Shown: positions 13,315-16,024 of the stretch, piece after piece
How positions within the stretch are numbered: position 1 is the stretch's first letter
Layout: each line of letters begins with the position of its first letter
From: JBEIVB01 sp040374085
GTDB taxonomy: Bacteria; Bacteroidota; Bacteroidia; UBA4408
DNA length: 16,024 nt
Direction of reading: 5' to 3'
Assembly (NCBI GenBank): GCA_040374085.1
Contig: JBEIVB010000057.1
Location: 1-16,024 of the forward strand
The notes under the pieces: generated by a model
Seen by the model: only the letters and a program-made list of their open reading frames with translations
What the model was told of the DNA's origin: nothing
Database searches by the model: none
Translations under genes and position numbers: made by a program

Positions 13315-14016
13315 CCGAAACCCAATTCACTCAAGGAAATACAGGCTATTCTGCCCGCATGATCTTGGTAGACGATCATCCTAGTGTTGCTCGATGGGGT
13401 GAAGCCCATCCTCAAAAAGCAGCGCCTCTAGCAAGTAGTTGGAGAGCCGCACGATGGACGTCGGAACTTGGAAATGTTGGAAAACTGCAAACCCGATCTC
13501 ATGCTTATCGAAATCAGCATGCCCAACCCGGAAGGGCTGGAGCTTACCCGGGTTGTTAAAACAAGCCATCCCGAGGTGAAGGTGCTGGTGCTTTCCATGC
13601 ATTCCGCCCCCCTAGGTGTTACGATCGGTTATGGCAGCCGAAGCTGAAGGCTATGTACTTAAGAAAGCCTGTAAAGAGAAGCCCGTGCACGCCATACGCC
13701 GCTTACTCGATCAGGGCACGTACTCTGCCGGCACGGTGATGGATGTCTTGCTCAAAGGCTTGCAAGAGGCAGAGGCTCCCAAGCTAAATACCCCCCTGAT
13801 TACCGACGTTCTAACGCCTCGCGAGCTCGAGGTCCTACATCTCATAGTGGCCGAGCTCGACTACCGCCGAAATTACCGAGCGCCTGTTCAATCAGTTCCT
13901 ACACGCCAGCCACACACCGAAAACACATGCTCGAAGGAACCCGGTCCTGCACCCTTTTAAGACTCATAAAATACGCGCTTTCACAAGGACTTTCCGGTTC
14001 GTTTTCAGGCAATTAA
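13302..14016 (+). pseudogene. Decayed NarL/LuxR-type response regulator
   Basis: Pieces of one response regulator are spread over three frames: ARMILVDDHP, LLDGVKPILKKQRL, QVVGEPHDGRRNLEML, KPDLMLIEISMPNPEGLELTRVV, SVMAAEAEGYVLKK, LTPRELEVLHLIVAEL, TTAEITERLF, then ATHRKHMLE to a stop at 14014-14016. Order and spacing match a receiver domain plus LuxR helix-turn-helix exactly if four single extra bases are removed (13383, 13621, 13859, 13890). An in-frame TAG stands at 13429-13431. The phospho-acceptor Asp is Glu (LIEISMP). The start at 13302 overlaps the end of ccmB and supplies the first beta strand; ATG 13359 is the alternative. No intact version or matching HisKA_3 kinase is nearby. Clustered sequencing error is the main alternative. 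Confidence 0.88.
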
Positions 14017-14152
14017 ACCGCACAGCGGCAGCACCCTTTTTTCGCCGGTTAACGTTTCTTACGCTTAACCCAAATCCGGCTCCGAATGCGGGCTTCAGCT
14101 TATTTAGAATCAATTTAAATTGCAACATCTTAAAAGGTTTCGTCACGATTCC

Positions 14153-14184
14153 TTGACACGGGGAAATTTGTTGTGCTAAATTTG
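14153..14184 (+). promoter_or_regulatory. Promoter of the actAB operon
   Basis: TTG at 14153-14155 and TAAATTTG at 14177-14184 are separated by 21 bp, a good fit to the Bacteroidota -33/-7 promoter. The predicted transcript start near 14190 leaves a leader of about 44 nt. The remaining 14017-14152 stretch is A+T-rich and shows no gene. Confidence 0.65.
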
Positions 14185-14188
14185 CCAC

Positions 14189-14209
14189 CGGAAATGTGTA
14201 AAATTTCCG
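14189..14209 (+). promoter_or_regulatory. Hairpin at the predicted 5' end of actA mRNA
   Basis: CGGAAAT (14189-14195) pairs perfectly with ATTTCCG (14203-14209) over a 7-nt loop. It begins at about the predicted transcript start, so it could be a mRNA-stabilising 5' hairpin or a DNA operator. Confidence 0.45.
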
Positions 14210-14233
14210 TAAAGGACCAACATAACTGTCTGT

Positions 14234-15517
14234 ATGTCAATCAATTACAAAGGTTTTTCCCGCTTATCTGCGCAGGTTTGTGCCTGGGCTATGGGCTGGG
14301 CATTTTTGCTGTTGCTGGCTGTCCCGGCCGAGGCGCAAACCGCTGAAGAGAAAGGCGAGAAGCTTTTCAAGCAGAACTGTACCCAATGCCACGCCTTAGA
14401 CCGCAAGGTGGTAGGCCCGGCCCTGGCAGGGGTTGCCGACCGTGTGCCTCAACCCTCCGAGCCATGGCTGATTAAGTGGATCAAGAACTCCCAGTCTTTG
14501 GTGAAAGCCGGAGATGGGTATGCGGTGAAAATCTTCACCGAGTACAATAAGTCCGTAATGCCTGCGCAGGCTTTGTCCGACGACGAGGTTAAAGATGTAC
14601 TGGCCTACATCAAAAACCCTCCCGCAAAAGCCGGACCTGCCCCGGGCGCTGCACCGGCCGGTGCCACTGCTCCTGCTGCAGACGACAACACCATGGCCTA
14701 TGTGCTCATGTTTTTGGGTGTGTTGTTCATCATCCTCATCGGCGTATTCAGCGGAATCCGCAAGAACTTAGAAAAACTCATCCGCCAGCGCGAAGGCAAG
14801 CCCGAGCCTGAGGTTTCTCCTTATGCCGGCCAAATCAGCGGTGCCGCACTTTGGTATTGGATGCGCAACCACAAAAAGCGGGTGGCCATTATTCTCTTAA
14901 TTCTCGTTTCCTGGGGCGCCAAGTGGTCTTGGGACAGTATGATGGGCATTGGCGTGTACCAAGGTTACATGCCCGAACAACCCATCTGGTTCTCCCACAA
15001 AATTCACGCAGGCCAGAACGGCATCAACTGCCAGTATTGCCACTCCGGAGTAGAGAAGTCGAAGGTGGCTAATGTGCCTTCTGCTAATGTGTGTATGAAT
15101 TGCCACAAGTACATCCAGGAAGGCACCATCTCCGGCAAAAAAGAGATTGCCAAAATCTACAAGGCATTGGATTACAACCCCGAGAAGCAGACTTACGGAA
15201 CCAACACCAGCCCCATTCGTTGGGTGCGCGTGCACAACCTCCCCGATCACGTGTATTTCAACCACAGCCAGCACGTTAAGGTGGGCAAGATTGAGTGTAC
15301 CGAGTGCCACGGAGAAATTGCCAAAATGGATACCGTTTATCAGCACTCACCCCTCACCATGGGCTGGTGCATCGATTGCCACCGCAAGACTGAGGTTAAG
15401 ATGGCGGGCAACGATTACTACAACGAGCTGCACGCCAAGCTCAAGGAAAAATACAAGGGTCAGCCTATAACGGTGGCCAAAATGGGCGGCATTGAATGTG
15501 CCAAGTGCCACTATTAA
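14234..15517 (+). CDS. actA: ActA of alternative complex III, fused cytochrome c and pentahaem protein
   Basis: Predicted haem subunit of alternative complex III (quinol:electron acceptor oxidoreductase), 427 residues. A signal peptide (about 1-35, ending VPAEAQ) leads into a monohaem cytochrome c domain with CTQCH at 49-53 and a likely axial Met109 (SVMPAQ). After an Ala/Pro linker there is a membrane helix (about 154-172) and a second hydrophobic segment (about 216-228). The pentahaem part has CXXCH motifs at 266-270, 287-291, 355-359, 379-383 and 422-426. The total is six haems. In Rhodothermus the monohaem cytochrome (ActE) and pentahaem ActA are separate, so this is a fused form, as known in other Bacteroidota. 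actB follows after 45 bp. Confidence 0.95.
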   Translation: MSINYKGFSRLSAQVCAWAMGWAFLLLLAVPAEAQTAEEKGEKLFKQNCTQCHALDRKVVGPALAGVADRVPQPSEPWLIKWIKNSQSLVKAGDGYAVKIFTEYNKSVMPAQALSDDEVKDVLAYIKNPPAKAGPAPGAAPAGATAPAADDNTMAYVLMFLGVLFIILIGVFSGIRKNLEKLIRQREGKPEPEVSPYAGQISGAALWYWMRNHKKRVAIILLILVSWGAKWSWDSMMGIGVYQGYMPEQPIWFSHKIHAGQNGINCQYCHSGVEKSKVANVPSANVCMNCHKYIQEGTISGKKEIAKIYKALDYNPEKQTYGTNTSPIRWVRVHNLPDHVYFNHSQHVKVGKIECTECHGEIAKMDTVYQHSPLTMGWCIDCHRKTEVKMAGNDYYNELHAKLKEKYKGQPITVAKMGGIECAKCHY

Positions 15518-15562
15518 TCATCAACTGAACGTAATTGGTTTTCCCCCGCTTTTGAACGCAAT

Positions 15563-16024
15563 ATGAGCACAAAAAAATATTGGAAAAGCCTAGAGGATCT
15601 GAACGACTCACCGGAGTTGATCAAGAAGGCTTCTCAAGAGTTTGCCGAGCCCATTCCCATGGAGGACTTTCTGTCCGAATCGGGCAACAACAACGGACAA
15701 CATCCGCGCAGGGACTTTCTTAAGTTTCTTGGGTTTTCGGTAACCGCTGCCACCCTGGCGGCTTGCGAAACACCTGTCCGCAAAGTAGTGCCATACGTGG
15801 TGAAGCCCGAGGAAATAACCGTGGGCGTTTCCAATTGGTACGCCAGCACGTTCTACGACGGACACGATTATTGCGAGGTTCTCGTAAAAACACGCGAGGG
15901 TCGTCCTATTAAGGTAGAAGGCAACAAACGTTCGCGTATTACCATGGGTGCCACCAACGCCCGCACGCAAGCCTCGGTTCTTTCTCTTTACGACGAGGCC
16001 CGTTTCCGTGGTCCGGTAAAAGGC
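15563..16024 (+). CDS. actB: ActB of alternative complex III, iron-sulfur molybdopterin-like subunit (3' truncated by window)
   Basis: The first 154 codons of ActB, still open at the right edge. The N terminus (MSTKKYWKSLEDLNDSPE) is followed by a twin-arginine signal, R49-R50 in HPRRDFLKFLGFSV, ending in LAACE, so Cys68 could be a lipobox cysteine. The start of the molybdopterin-oxidoreductase-like domain is visible (VSNWYASTFYDGHDYCEVLV, VKTREGRPIKVEGN). In the family this domain has lost the molybdopterin cofactor, and a C-terminal iron-sulfur domain follows; both lie outside the window. It is probably co-transcribed with actA. Other ACIII genes (actC and on) are expected next. Confidence 0.93.
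   Translation, partial: MSTKKYWKSLEDLNDSPELIKKASQEFAEPIPMEDFLSESGNNNGQHPRRDFLKFLGFSVTAATLAACETPVRKVVPYVVKPEEITVGVSNWYASTFYDGHDYCEVLVKTREGRPIKVEGNKRSRITMGATNARTQASVLSLYDEARFRGPVKG

Noticed and set aside
13302..14016. Programmed ribosomal frameshifting as an explanation of the broken response regulator
   Set aside because: Four separate shifts, no slippery heptamers seen, an in-frame stop and a lost phosphorylation site make decay or sequence error far more likely.

Overview
The window reads as a chromosomal stretch of a member of the Bacteroidota with fairly GC-rich coding DNA. Three things point there: an alternative complex III (ACIII) operon (actA-actB) with the ActA layout seen in that phylum, promoter-like TAnnTTTG elements, and weak or absent Shine-Dalgarno sequences. 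I cannot place it below phylum with confidence.

Layout from left to right. (1) The 3' end of an unrecognised gene (+). (2) A gene on the minus strand for an FeS-type bacterial cryptochrome/(6-4) photolyase, divergent from a small secreted TonB-C-like protein gene (+). (3) A compositionally different, A+T-richer insert of about 1.57 kb carrying one fic gene. It is flanked by two ~165-bp copies of the 3' end of the TonB-C-like gene, and the copy next to comM is broken. (4) comM (-), divergent from a tight four-gene operon (+): DASH-type cryptochrome, TIGR03643-type small protein, DUF429 putative nuclease and 2Fe-2S ferredoxin. (5) A minus-strand block: sensor histidine kinase, gpmI (3 bp between them), then korA. 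korA ends 1 bp from the ferredoxin gene, and no korB is in view. (6) ccmB (+), divergent from the kinase and followed by a NarL/LuxR-type response-regulator pseudogene. (7) The start of the ACIII operon: actA (six haem motifs) and the 5' part of actB (Tat signal), behind a good Bacteroidota-type promoter.

Functional themes are light-dependent DNA repair (two different photolyase/cryptochrome lineages within about 4 kb), central carbon metabolism (gpmI, korA) and cytochrome c respiration (ccmB, actA, actB). The most unusual structure is the fic insert. It sits exactly at the convergent stop-codon junction of the TonB-C-like gene and comM, and has duplicated that junction. The two copies differ almost only at synonymous sites, which suggests that one was imported with the insert. 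The second notable item is the response-regulator pseudogene, which carries four separate +1 frameshifts, a nonsense codon and Glu in place of the phospho-acceptor Asp.
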